The notes beneath the pieces were generated by a model. That model did not search any database. It was given only the letters and a program-made list of their open reading frames with translations, and was not told the DNA's origin. Both the position numbers and the translations under genes were made by a program. Positions 8,473 through 16,870 of a DNA stretch of 64,000 bases are shown here, piece by piece (position 1 is the first letter of the stretch; every line of letters starts with the position of its first letter). The stretch comes from CAG-103 sp048217285 (GTDB lineage Bacteria > Bacillota > Clostridia > Oscillospirales > Oscillospiraceae): positions 4,205 through 68,204 of the forward strand of contig DBFWVW010000091.1 of NCBI GenBank assembly GCA_048217285.1. The letters run 5' to 3'.

Positions 8473-8513
8473 AAAACAGCCGGAAGGCTCAATTGTGGCT
8501 TTTCGGCTGTTTT
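8473..8513 (+). terminator. terminator after radA
   Basis: AAAACAGCCG (8473-8482) pairs with CGGCTGTTTT (8504-8513); the internal AAGGCTC/GTGGCTTT segment can pair further. The flanking A and T runs would allow action on either strand. Confidence 0.7.
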
Positions 8514-8524
8514 CCCCTCCTCTA

Positions 8525-8554
8525 AATTCGGCAAAATTTTTATTTTGCCGAATT
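8525..8554. repeat. perfect 13 bp inverted repeat with TTTT loop
   Basis: AATTCGGCAAAAT (8525-8537), TTTT, then ATTTTGCCGAATT (8542-8554). It lies between the radA terminator and the -35 region of the recombinase gene. It could be a second terminator, an operator or a recombinase-related site; no T tract follows on the + strand. Confidence 0.6.
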
Positions 8555-8572
8555 ATTTGTGGATTTTGTCAA

Positions 8573-8601
8573 TAGACACTGCCCTGTACTTCTGGTATGC
8601 T
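8573..8601 (+). promoter_or_regulatory. putative promoter of the Xer-type recombinase gene
   Basis: TAGACA (8573-8578) and TATGCT (8596-8601) are 17 bp apart, with an extended TGG before the -10. It lies 25 bases upstream of the ATG at 8627. Confidence 0.55.
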
Positions 8602-8626
8602 CATATCAGAAATTGAGGTGTTGGTT

Positions 8627-9649
8627 ATGGACTATACGGATGCGCCGCAGGTGCTGCGCGATTTTTTGATTTATCATGAAACGATCTGCGGACATTCCAA
8701 GGCTACAGTCGATCAGTATTATCTCGACCTGCGGATGTTCCTGCGGTTTTTAAAGCTCGATCGTGGGCTCGCACCGCGCACGGCGGAATTCAATGAAATC
8801 TCGATCGGAGATGTTGATATTTCCTTTCTGCGCACAGTGACGCTCACGGAGGTTTACAGGTTTCTGGCCTATCTGTCGCGTGACCGTGTCAAGCAGCCAA
8901 ATGCACATGAGCCGGAATACGGCCTGAGCGCCAACTCCCGTGCGCGCAAAATCGCGGCGATACGCAGCTTCTTCAAATACCTGACTGTAAAAGCGAAGCT
9001 GCTGGAGGAAAACCCGGTACAGGATCTTGACTCCCCAAAGATCCCAAAGACGCTCCCCCACTATCTCACACTGGATGAGAGCAAGCGGCTGCTGTCTGCC
9101 GTGGATGGGAAAAACAAGGAACGTGATTATTGCGTCCTGTGTATTTTTCTCAACTGCGGTCTGCGCATCTCTGAGCTGGTCGGTTTGAACCTCCAGGATG
9201 ACCACGGAGACAGTCTGCGTATCCTTGGCAAGGGCAACAAAGAGCGTGTCGTTTACCTCAATGATGCCTGCCGCGAAGCGCTCGACCGCTATCTGGCTGT
9301 ACGCAGTGAAATTGCGCCGCCGCGCACAACAGCCATGTTTCTCTCCAATCGGCGCACGCGCATCAGCTGCGATTCTGTACAGGTCATGGTTAAGAAGAAT
9401 CTGACTCGTGCGGGGTTGGATGCCAGCCAATATTCCACACATAAACTGCGGCATACGGCGGCGACCCTCATGCTGCAAAACGGTGTGGATGTGCGCACGC
9501 TGCAGGAAGTGCTCGGCCATGAGCACCTGAACACAACGCAGATTTACACACACGTGGATAATGACCAGCTGCGCACGGCAGCGGCGGCCAATCCGCTGGG
9601 GGAATTCTCACCTGATGCGACAATTGCAAAGAAAATCTCCGATTCCTGA
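8627..9649 (+). CDS. tyrosine recombinase, XerC/XerD-like
   Basis: The 340-residue protein has an N-terminal SAM-like domain (from about residue 8) and a catalytic domain with the full tyrosine recombinase set: Arg in NCGLRISELVGL, Lys in GKGNKERVV, HKLRH, GH in LGHEHL and the nucleophile Tyr in QIYTHVD. Such enzymes resolve chromosome dimers at dif or move elements. There is no element boundary or partner here, and the size suits a housekeeping Xer. The stretch of about 25 residues before TLTEVYRFL is longer than in E. coli XerC/D. GAGGTG precedes the ATG. The stop lies inside a terminator hairpin. Confidence 0.88.
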   Translation: MDYTDAPQVLRDFLIYHETICGHSKATVDQYYLDLRMFLRFLKLDRGLAPRTAEFNEISIGDVDISFLRTVTLTEVYRFLAYLSRDRVKQPNAHEPEYGLSANSRARKIAAIRSFFKYLTVKAKLLEENPVQDLDSPKIPKTLPHYLTLDESKRLLSAVDGKNKERDYCVLCIFLNCGLRISELVGLNLQDDHGDSLRILGKGNKERVVYLNDACREALDRYLAVRSEIAPPRTTAMFLSNRRTRISCDSVQVMVKKNLTRAGLDASQYSTHKLRHTAATLMLQNGVDVRTLQEVLGHEHLNTTQIYTHVDNDQLRTAAAANPLGEFSPDATIAKKISDS

Positions 9650-9669
9650 AAACAGGAATCGGAGATTTT
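9632..9669. terminator. bidirectional terminator between convergent genes
   Basis: AAAATCTCCGATTCCTG (9632-9648) and its perfect complement (9653-9669) form a 17 bp stem with an AAAA loop. The recombinase stop codon (9647-9649) sits in the stem; the convergent gene ends 6 bases further on. Confidence 0.85.
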
Positions 9670-9674
9670 GGCTC

Positions 9675-11345
9675 TTACTTGGATTTCACTTTCGGCAAGT
9701 AATCGCGGACACGATGATGCGGCTTATCGAAGCCGAAAGCGCGAATTGCCATCAGCAGTGTGCCGAGCACGGCGGCACCGTCCAGAACAGCGGCAAACCA
9801 CAGTGTGCAATAACCGAGCTCTGCCATCACCAGCAGCAGGACTTTCACAACAACACCAATTGCCAGATGCTCGCGGCAGATGCCCTCGACCCAGCCGGCC
9901 GTCTCGATCGCCTCCGGCAGCAGGTACGGATCTTGGTTTGTGAGCAGAATGTCAGCGTCGAACCGCTCGTTGCTTTCCTCCGGGATCACGCAGGCGTCAA
10001 GATCAGCGGACGAGTGTTCCGGATGCGCCGTGCAGCGGCGGTCATAATACAGCAGCAGTTCCCCGTCACTCAGGTTATTCACCTGTTGCGACAGGATCTG
10101 CTCCTTTTCTGCTCCGCTGCACTTGCAGTAGAGATGGTCTGCTTTGAGTTCCTTCGCGTTCTCGGATACGGAGTCGTTGCTGGCGTTGCTGAAGAGCGTG
10201 ATCGTATGCACACCCAGTGCGCGCAGCTCTTTGAGTGCGGGCTTCGTGTCCGACTGCACAACTTCCTGCAGCAGGATCTTGCCTGCATACTGCTCGCCGA
10301 CGGATACGTAGACCACATAGCCGTCCGTTAGGTCCGCATCCGGAATGTCCACACCCTTGAGGATCATCAGCTCGCGTGTACCGACGCAAACGCGGGTCGA
10401 TTCGATATAAACTTCCACACCGCTCTCCGGAATATCCACGGCGCGAGAGAGATATTGCGTGAGGATTGGGCCGCTGTACGCAGCGCAAATTGCGCGAGCC
10501 GTGCGGCTGCTCGAGCAGGACTCCGCATTCGCCGCCAATTGCAGCAACGCTTCCGGCGTCAGCTGACTGGATTTTACACTCATCACTTTCGGGAGTTGGA
10601 TGTCTCCCTCCCCTTCATCGACCGCAACTGCACGCACGGCGTTGAGCGCACGCATACTGCGGCAGCTGCGAAACAGCAAGTCGCAGCGGTAAGCGCCGTT
10701 GACGGCACTATACCACACCAGAGGCACGGAAATAAGCAGCGCGCACGGCGTGGAAAGGAAGAGCACGATCATGGCGGCGTGAATTGCCCGGGAAACCGTC
10801 GCAATTTTGAGAACGATCTCCAACACGGCAACCAGCACCGCAATGCACAAACCGGCCGGTGCAAGATACCCGACCCATTTCGGGGCGGAAAATTCAGCCG
10901 GAGAATGGATCTCACCGCCGACGGCGGCCTCCAGCGTTTTCTTCGCATGAACGGTAACGACTGCGATCAGGATCGACACGACCCGGTACACGAGCAGGAA
11001 AACAGCGGCGTCAACTGGCTGCCCAACCGCAATGGTGCCGATCACACACACGATCACGATCACTGCGGGTCGGAACACCTGCCGGTTCAAAATGCAGACG
11101 ATTGCAGCCGCAAGATAGTCATATCCCGCAGCAAGTGCGGACAGGACCAAAAACACGTAACGCAACACTGTGCTGTGCACAAGTGCGCCGACAATGCACA
11201 GGATCAACGCCGCCGCTAAGCGCGCGATCAGCGTAAGATCAAGCCCTGTTTCCGGAAACAGGCGCAGCGTTTTCCAATCATAATCCGGCCGGTCAGCAGC
11301 AAAACAGCTTGCCGACAGCCGCGTCAGAAGTTCCTGAAAATTCAT
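9675..11345 (-). CDS. degenerate P-type (heavy-metal type) ATPase-like membrane protein
   Basis: The 556-residue protein has about six hydrophobic segments and a soluble part arranged like a P1B-type ATPase, but key motifs are lost. The membrane metal motif reads STPCALLISVPL. The phosphorylation site reads VAVDEGEG instead of DKTGT. TLFSNASND stands where TGDN is expected, and no GDGxND is present. The actuator region with TGES seems missing between the hydrophobic blocks. A vGn-like segment (VCVGTRELM) and a DADILLTNQDPYLLPEAIE segment keep family resemblance. It should not pump by the normal cycle. AGGGGGG precedes the ATG. It lies 43 bases downstream of the aldolase gene on the same strand. 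A role as sensor or scaffold is speculation. Confidence 0.7.
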   Translation of the reverse strand: MNFQELLTRLSASCFAADRPDYDWKTLRLFPETGLDLTLIARLAAALILCIVGALVHSTVLRYVFLVLSALAAGYDYLAAAIVCILNRQVFRPAVIVIVCVIGTIAVGQPVDAAVFLLVYRVVSILIAVVTVHAKKTLEAAVGGEIHSPAEFSAPKWVGYLAPAGLCIAVLVAVLEIVLKIATVSRAIHAAMIVLFLSTPCALLISVPLVWYSAVNGAYRCDLLFRSCRSMRALNAVRAVAVDEGEGDIQLPKVMSVKSSQLTPEALLQLAANAESCSSSRTARAICAAYSGPILTQYLSRAVDIPESGVEVYIESTRVCVGTRELMILKGVDIPDADLTDGYVVYVSVGEQYAGKILLQEVVQSDTKPALKELRALGVHTITLFSNASNDSVSENAKELKADHLYCKCSGAEKEQILSQQVNNLSDGELLLYYDRRCTAHPEHSSADLDACVIPEESNERFDADILLTNQDPYLLPEAIETAGWVEGICREHLAIGVVVKVLLLVMAELGYCTLWFAAVLDGAAVLGTLLMAIRAFGFDKPHHRVRDYLPKVKSK

Positions 11346-11388
11346 GGGTGTCCCCCCTGTTCAGACTGAGCAGTATGCAGACAGCAGC

Positions 11389-12324
11389 TCAGGCTTTTCC
11401 GTCGCAGCCGAGCACATCGACGATCTTGTGCTTGACGAGCTGCTTGATGTTTTCGCGTGCAGGGCCGAGATACTTTCTCGGGTCAAACTCTGCCGGGTGC
11501 TCAGCAAGGTACTTACGCACTGTGCCGGTCATGGCCAGACGCAGGTCAGAATCAATATTGATCTTGCACACGGCCAGACGCGCCGCCTGACGCAGCTGAT
11601 CCTCCGGCACGCCGATCGCGCCCGGCATATCACCGCCGAACTCGTTGATCATCTGTACGTATTCCTGCGGCACGGACGATGAGCCGTGCAACACGATCGG
11701 GAAGCCGGGCAGGCGCTCGGAAACTTCCTCGAGAATGTCAAACCGGAGCTGCGGCTTTGTTCCGGGCTTGAACTTATAGGCACCGTGGCTTGTTCCGATG
11801 GCAATCGCGAGCGAATCACAGCCGGTGCGCTCGACAAATTCCTGCACATCTTCCGGGCGCGTATAGGACGAATCTTCGGTTTTGACCTTGACATCGTCTT
11901 CGATGCCGGCCAGCGTGCCGAGCTCTGCCTCCACAACAGCACCATGCGCGTGCGCGTATTCCACGACCTGACGCGTTAGTGCGACATTTTCCTCAAACGG
12001 CTTGGAGGAAGCATCAATCATAACGGAAGAAAAACCGTCATCGACGCAGGCCTTGCACAGCTCGAACGAGTCTCCGTGATCCAGATGGAGACAGATCGGC
12101 AGGCCGGTTTCGATAACGGCAGCTTCCACCAGCTTGACCAGGTACGTGCGGTTGGCATACTTGCGCGCACCGGAAGATACCTGCAGGATCACTGGCGCAT
12201 TGCACTCCTTGGCGGCCTCCGTGATACCCTGAATGATCTCCATATTGTTCACGTTGAAGGCGCCGATGGCATAGCCGCCTGCATACGCTTTTGCAAACAT
12301 TTCCTGAGAAGTTACAATCGACAT
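11389..12324 (-). CDS. fba: class II fructose-1,6-bisphosphate aldolase
   Basis: The zinc-dependent aldolase splits fructose-1,6-bisphosphate into DHAP and glyceraldehyde-3-phosphate in glycolysis. The 311-residue protein has LHLDHGDSFE (zinc histidine), VEAELGTLAG, GTSHGAYKF, LHGSSSVP and NIDSDLR, all in the expected order. ATG at 12324 is taken as start; a TTG two codons upstream at 12330 is closer to GTGAG and cannot be ruled out. It is divergent from the PPi-phosphofructokinase gene and probably co-transcribed with the degenerate P-type ATPase downstream. Confidence 0.96.
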   Translation of the reverse strand: MSIVTSQEMFAKAYAGGYAIGAFNVNNMEIIQGITEAAKECNAPVILQVSSGARKYANRTYLVKLVEAAVIETGLPICLHLDHGDSFELCKACVDDGFSSVMIDASSKPFEENVALTRQVVEYAHAHGAVVEAELGTLAGIEDDVKVKTEDSSYTRPEDVQEFVERTGCDSLAIAIGTSHGAYKFKPGTKPQLRFDILEEVSERLPGFPIVLHGSSSVPQEYVQMINEFGGDMPGAIGVPEDQLRQAARLAVCKINIDSDLRLAMTGTVRKYLAEHPAEFDPRKYLGPARENIKQLVKHKIVDVLGCDGKA

Positions 12325-12374
12325 TGACAAGTCAACTCACTTTCATATAATATAAGAGCGTCAATATGATGAAT

Positions 12375-12393
12375 ATTGAATATCGGATTCAAT
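12375..12393. promoter_or_regulatory. inverted repeat near the aldolase transcription start
   Basis: ATTGAAT (12375-12381) and ATTCAAT (12387-12393) are separated by 5 bases, at and just downstream of the predicted aldolase start of transcription. A second dyad, TTGATA-A-TATCAA (12412-12424), covers its -35 element. Both are candidate operators. Confidence 0.35.
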
Positions 12394-12395
12394 TT

Positions 12396-12424
12396 ATTTT
12401 ACACATCTTTTTTGATAATATCAA
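12396..12424 (-). promoter_or_regulatory. sigma-A type promoter of fba
   Basis: Read on the minus strand, TTGATA (12424-12419) and TAAAAT (12401-12396) are 17 bp apart, giving a leader of about 65 bases. Confidence 0.6.
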
Positions 12425-12483
12425 TAGTGGAATTCAATGTTTCAGTAAAATCTATCAATTCTTAGAATTTATGGAGGTAAGCT

Positions 12484-13725
12484 ATGTCCGGTGAATTGAA
12501 AGGTGCGTGTATCTTTGGGCAGTCCGGCGGGCCGACTGCAGTTATCAATGCCAGCGCCTATGGCGTGCTCAAGACTGCGTTGGAGTCCGATGCCATTATC
12601 AATGTTTATGGTGCGGCTCACGGCATCCGCGGTGTTCTGGATGACCGCCTGTATGATATCAGTCAGGAGGATCCGGATGAGCTCCGCCTGCTTTTGCACA
12701 CGCCGTCGTCGGAGCTGGGCTCCTGCCGCTACAAAATGGCAGATCCGGACGCGGACGATACGGATTTTCGGCGCATTCTGGAGATTTTTCGGAAATATAA
12801 CGTGCGCTATTTCTTCTATAACGGCGGCAACGACTCCATGGACACCTGCAGCAAGATCAGCCGCTATATGCAGGCGCACGATTGGAACTGCCGCGTGATG
12901 GGTGTGCCCAAGACCATCGACAACGACCTCTTCGGCACCGATCACTGTCCGGGCTTTGCGAGTGCAGCCAAGTACATAGCGATCTCCTGCATGGAAGTCT
13001 CCAAAGACTGCCGCGTGTATGACACCGGCACGATCACGGTTGTGGAGATCATGGGCCGCCATGCTGGATGGCTTGCCGGCAGCGCCGCGCTGGCGTCGGC
13101 CTGCGGCTCCGGGCCGGATCTGATCTACCTGCCGGAAGTGGATTTTGACATGGAGCAGTTCCTCTCGGATGTGCACCGCATCTATCAGGAGAAAAATAAC
13201 GTTCTCATCGCCGTCTCCGAGGGCATCCACTATGCAGATGGCTCGTTTGTTTCCGAGGCCAAGGTCTCGGCGACCGACGGCTTTGGTCATGCGCAGCTCG
13301 GCGGTCTGGCGGCGCGTCTGGCGCAGGTGATTAAGGAACATGAGCACGCAAAGGTTCGCGGCATTGAGCTTTCCCTGCTGCAGCGCGCGGGTGCGCATCT
13401 GGCCTCCCAGACTGACATTGATGAGGCATTTTCAGCCGGTAAGATGGCGGTCGAAGCCGCACTTTCCGGTGAGACCGGCAAGATGGTCGCATTTGAGCGC
13501 GTGATGGTGGATGGTCAATATACCTGCCGAATGAAGCTCATTCCGCTGGCTGATGTTGCGAACTATGAGAAGAAGGTTCCGCTGGAATGGATCACGCCCG
13601 AGGGCAACAATGTTACGCAGGACTTTATTGACTATGCCTTGCCGCTCATTCAGGGCGTGCCGGAAATCCCGCTGGAGAACGGACTCCCCCGCTATGCGCG
13701 GCTGAAAAAGGTGCTTGCAGAATAA
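12484..13725 (+). CDS. pfp: pyrophosphate-type 6-phosphofructokinase
   Basis: The 413-residue protein phosphorylates fructose-6-phosphate, here probably with PPi. GQSGGPTAVINAS is the phosphate-binding start. GGNDSMDT (near 114-121) has Asp where ATP enzymes have the second Gly of GGDGS. PKTIDND (142-148) has Lys where ATP enzymes have Gly. These two residues are the known determinants of PPi use. MGRHAGWLA and a long C-terminal part fit the larger PPi-PFK clades. GGAGG at 12473-12477 supports the ATG. Being divergent from fba makes a glycolytic pair. PPi use is inferred from motifs. Confidence 0.92.
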   Translation: MSGELKGACIFGQSGGPTAVINASAYGVLKTALESDAIINVYGAAHGIRGVLDDRLYDISQEDPDELRLLLHTPSSELGSCRYKMADPDADDTDFRRILEIFRKYNVRYFFYNGGNDSMDTCSKISRYMQAHDWNCRVMGVPKTIDNDLFGTDHCPGFASAAKYIAISCMEVSKDCRVYDTGTITVVEIMGRHAGWLAGSAALASACGSGPDLIYLPEVDFDMEQFLSDVHRIYQEKNNVLIAVSEGIHYADGSFVSEAKVSATDGFGHAQLGGLAARLAQVIKEHEHAKVRGIELSLLQRAGAHLASQTDIDEAFSAGKMAVEAALSGETGKMVAFERVMVDGQYTCRMKLIPLADVANYEKKVPLEWITPEGNNVTQDFIDYALPLIQGVPEIPLENGLPRYARLKKVLAE

Positions 13726-13734
13726 GCGAAAATT

Positions 13735-13769
13735 CAGAGTCGGCGGAAAATCGCCGGCTCTGTTTATTT
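13735..13769 (+). terminator. terminator after pfp
   Basis: CAGAGTCGGCG (13735-13745) pairs with CGCCGGCTCTG (13752-13762) with one wobble; TTTATTTG follows. Confidence 0.7.
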
Positions 13770-13837
13770 GTGCTGTTCAAGCGCCGAAAAATATGATAAA
13801 CTAATACATTATCTATTGTAACGAAGGAGTTTCCAAA

Positions 13838-15436
13838 ATGATCACTGTTGATGACCTCTCGCTGCAGTACAGCGGTGCCCCGCTGTTTTCCAAGGTGAAT
13901 CTGCAGTTCACTCCCGGCAACTGCTATGGCATCATCGGTGCCAATGGCGCCGGCAAATCCACATTTCTGAAGATTCTTTCCGGCCAGCTCGAGCCGAGCT
14001 CCGGCAGTGTCTATATTGACCCCAAGGCCAGAATGTCTGTCCTCAAGCAGGATCAAACGATGTATGACACCTATACCGTCATGGATACGGTCATCATGGG
14101 CAACCAGCGCCTGTACGACTGCGGTAAGGAGAAGGAGGCCATCTATGCCAAGGACGAGATGACCGATGAGGACGGTATCCGTGCCTCCGAGCTCGAGGAA
14201 GAGTTTGCCGATCTCGGCGGCTGGGAGGCGGAGTCGGACGCTTCGCGCATCCTGCAGGGTCTCGGCGTTGCACCGGAATATCACGAGACAATGATGTCCG
14301 ACATGGATCCGCGCCTGAAAGTGAAAGTGCTGCTGGCGCAGGCGCTCTTTGGTCACCCGGATATCATCCTGCTTGACGAGCCGACGAACAACCTCGATCT
14401 TGCAAGCGTCGTCTGGCTGGAGGATTTTCTGATGGATTATGACGGCACTGTGCTCGTTGTGTCGCACGACCGATACTTCCTCAATAATGTTTGCACGCAC
14501 ATTGTTGATATCGACTACGGCAAGATCAAAATGTATGTCGGCAACTACGACTTCTGGTATGAATCCAGCCAGCTCATGCAAAAGCTCGTCAAGGATCAGA
14601 ACAAGCGCGCCGAGCAGAAAATTCAGGAGCTGCAGACCTTTATCGCCCGCTTTTCAGCCAACAAGTCCAAGTCCCGGCAGGCCACATCCCGGCGTAAGCT
14701 GCTTGAAAAGATCTCTGTTGAGGATATGCCCGCTTCCAGCCGCCGCTATCCGTGGGTCGGCTTCAAGGCTGAGCGCGAGCCGGGCAAGGATCGCCTGTTC
14801 GTGACGGACATCAGCAAAACTGTTGACGGTGAAAAGCTGCTCAACCACGTGAGTTTTATCGTCGGCAAGGAAGACAAGATCGCCATTCTCGGAAAGAATG
14901 AGCTCGCCGTGACGATGCTCTTCAAGATTCTCATGGGCGACGAGGAGCCGGATGAGGGCACGGTCAAATGGGGCGTCTCGACCACACAGGCCTACTTCCC
15001 CAAGGATCACAACAGCTACTTTGAAAACTGCGACTATGATCTCATTGATTGGATGCGCCAGTTCTCTGCCGACAAGCGTGAGAGCTACCTGCGCACGTTC
15101 CTCGGCCGGATGCTGTTTTCCGGCGATGATGTCTATAAGCAGGTCAAGGTCCTGTCCGGCGGCGAAAAAGTGCGCTGCATGATCTCGAAGATGATGCTCT
15201 CGGGGGCGAACTTCCTCGTGTTCGACCAGCCGACGAACCATCTTGATCTGGAGAGTATCGCGGCGCTCAATAACGGTATGGCCGCTTTCCCCTACAACAT
15301 CATCTTCACGAGTCACGACCACCAGCTTACGCAGACGGTCGCCAACCGCATCATTGAGATCACACCTGATGGCATCATCGACCGCCGCTGCACGTACGAC
15401 GAGTATATGCACATCTCAGGTCAGGAAGCGGAATGA
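13838..15436 (+). CDS. ABC-F family ATPase (YbiT/YkpA-like)
   Basis: The 532-residue soluble protein has two ABC domains and no membrane part. ABC-F proteins act on ribosomes. Domain 1 has an intact Walker A (GANGAGKST) and Walker B (ILLDEPTNNLD), but its signature reads MDPRLKVKVLLAQ rather than LSGGx. Domain 2 has a signature LSGGEKVR and FDQPTNHLD, but its Walker A reads GKNELAVT, lacking GxxGxGK[ST]. The linker (about 235-300) is rich in Lys and Gln as usual. Degenerate sites of this kind occur in this subfamily, so the gene is probably intact. AAGGAGT precedes the ATG. It is three bases upstream of the methyltransferase gene. Confidence 0.88.
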   Translation: MITVDDLSLQYSGAPLFSKVNLQFTPGNCYGIIGANGAGKSTFLKILSGQLEPSSGSVYIDPKARMSVLKQDQTMYDTYTVMDTVIMGNQRLYDCGKEKEAIYAKDEMTDEDGIRASELEEEFADLGGWEAESDASRILQGLGVAPEYHETMMSDMDPRLKVKVLLAQALFGHPDIILLDEPTNNLDLASVVWLEDFLMDYDGTVLVVSHDRYFLNNVCTHIVDIDYGKIKMYVGNYDFWYESSQLMQKLVKDQNKRAEQKIQELQTFIARFSANKSKSRQATSRRKLLEKISVEDMPASSRRYPWVGFKAEREPGKDRLFVTDISKTVDGEKLLNHVSFIVGKEDKIAILGKNELAVTMLFKILMGDEEPDEGTVKWGVSTTQAYFPKDHNSYFENCDYDLIDWMRQFSADKRESYLRTFLGRMLFSGDDVYKQVKVLSGGEKVRCMISKMMLSGANFLVFDQPTNHLDLESIAALNNGMAAFPYNIIFTSHDHQLTQTVANRIIEITPDGIIDRRCTYDEYMHISGQEAE

Positions 15437-15439
15437 GCC

Positions 15440-16870
15440 ATGGAGCAGCTCGCGAAAAACCAACTGCATACCGCTGAGATCACGGGTTATACGTCCGACG
15501 GTGCGGGCGTGTGCCACATTGCCGGCCGCGCTGTATTTGTAAAAGGCGCGCTTGCCGGCGAGACGTGGCAGGTTCGCATCCTGAAGGTGACAGCCAATGC
15601 CGTCTACGGAAAGGCGGAGCAGTGCCTGTCCTCCACTCCGGCACGTACACAACCGCCCTGCCCTGTCTACCGCACCTGCGGCGGCTGCAGCCTGCAGCAT
15701 ATGGACTACGACGAGCAGCTGCGCATGAAGCTTGCCCGCGTCAATGATGCCCTTGTGCGTATCGGCGGCGTTCCGGCCCCGGTGCAGGACATCATCGGTA
15801 TGGAGTACCCACTCTGTTACCGGAACAAGGCGATTTACGCTGTCGGTAAAAAAGACGGTCGTGTAGTCAAGGGCTTTTACCGCGTATCCAGCCACGACAT
15901 CACGCCTGTGGAGCAGTGTCTGCTCCAGCTCCCGCTTGCGGATAAAGCAGCTCAGGCAGTCTGCGGCTGGATGAATCTGCGTGGTATCGAGCCATATGAT
16001 GAAGCCACCGGCCGTGGCACGGTGCGGCATCTGTTCACGCGCTGCGCCATGCACACGTCGGATGCTGTGCTGTGTATCGTCTCTGCGCGCGGCTTTGGCG
16101 CGCAGACGGACGATTTGATCATTTACCTGCGTGAGCATTGCCCGGAGTTGACCGGCATTGTGCTCAATGTGAATAAGCAAAAGGGCAACGTTGTGCTCGC
16201 GGGAGATTTTTACACGCTCTGGGGCGAAGCCGAACTGACCGACCGGCTCTGCGGACTGACATTTACGCTCTCACCGCAGGCGTTTTATCAGGTCAATCCC
16301 GTGCAGGCCGAGCGGCTGTATGAGCGTGCGGTAGAATATGCCGTCAACGCGCCGATGGATCAGGTTCTGGACCTGTACTGCGGCGCCGGAACAATCAGCC
16401 TGTGCCTGGCACGAAAAGCCGCGCACGTCATCGGGGCAGAGATTGTTCCTGAAGCGATCGAGAACGCACGCCGGAATGCGGAGCGAAACGGCATGGAAAA
16501 TGCGGAGTTTCTCTGCGCTGATGCCGGAGCGGCTGCGGCAGAGTTTGCCCGGCGCGGTATCCGGCCTGACTGCATTGTGGTCGATCCCCCGCGCAAAGGT
16601 ATGTACCTGGAGGCCATTGACGCGATGGTGTCCATGCGGCCGCCGCGGATCGTCTACGTCTCCTGTGATCCGGGCACGCTCGCGCGCGACGTAAAGCTGC
16701 TCACGCAGCACGGCTATGCGCTCACGCAGGCGCTGGCCGTGGATATGTTCCCGCAGACACCGCATGTGGAGACGGTGGCATTGCTGACGTATACATCTAG
16801 TGCAGGAAAAAGCAATTGTGCTGAGAACATCGGCAAGGCATCATGCGCGCAGGAGCTTGTTGAATTTTAA
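15440..16870 (+). CDS. rlmD: 23S rRNA (uracil-5-)-methyltransferase, RlmCD/RumA type
   Basis: The enzyme makes 5-methyluridine in 23S rRNA. It starts with a TRAM domain (to about residue 55), then the Fe-S cysteines in CPVYRTCGGCSLQH, and a SAM domain with DLYCGAGTISL, DPPRKG and the catalytic cysteine in VSCDPGTLARD. After the usual end HVETVALL there are about 27 extra residues (TYTSSAGKSNCAENIG and on) that look like read-through into non-homologous DNA. In Firmicutes one enzyme may do both U747 and U1939. It lies three bases behind the ABC-F gene. Confidence 0.9.
   Translation: MEQLAKNQLHTAEITGYTSDGAGVCHIAGRAVFVKGALAGETWQVRILKVTANAVYGKAEQCLSSTPARTQPPCPVYRTCGGCSLQHMDYDEQLRMKLARVNDALVRIGGVPAPVQDIIGMEYPLCYRNKAIYAVGKKDGRVVKGFYRVSSHDITPVEQCLLQLPLADKAAQAVCGWMNLRGIEPYDEATGRGTVRHLFTRCAMHTSDAVLCIVSARGFGAQTDDLIIYLREHCPELTGIVLNVNKQKGNVVLAGDFYTLWGEAELTDRLCGLTFTLSPQAFYQVNPVQAERLYERAVEYAVNAPMDQVLDLYCGAGTISLCLARKAAHVIGAEIVPEAIENARRNAERNGMENAEFLCADAGAAAAEFARRGIRPDCIVVDPPRKGMYLEAIDAMVSMRPPRIVYVSCDPGTLARDVKLLTQHGYALTQALAVDMFPQTPHVETVALLTYTSSAGKSNCAENIGKASCAQELVEF

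Noticed and set aside
12469..13398. Long open frame on the minus strand opposite pfp, and similar long antisense frames opposite the aminotransferase, xseA, uvrA and others
   Set aside because: They mirror the real genes' codon pattern in GC-rich DNA, have no ribosome binding sites or family motifs, and the sense frames are clearly the conserved genes.
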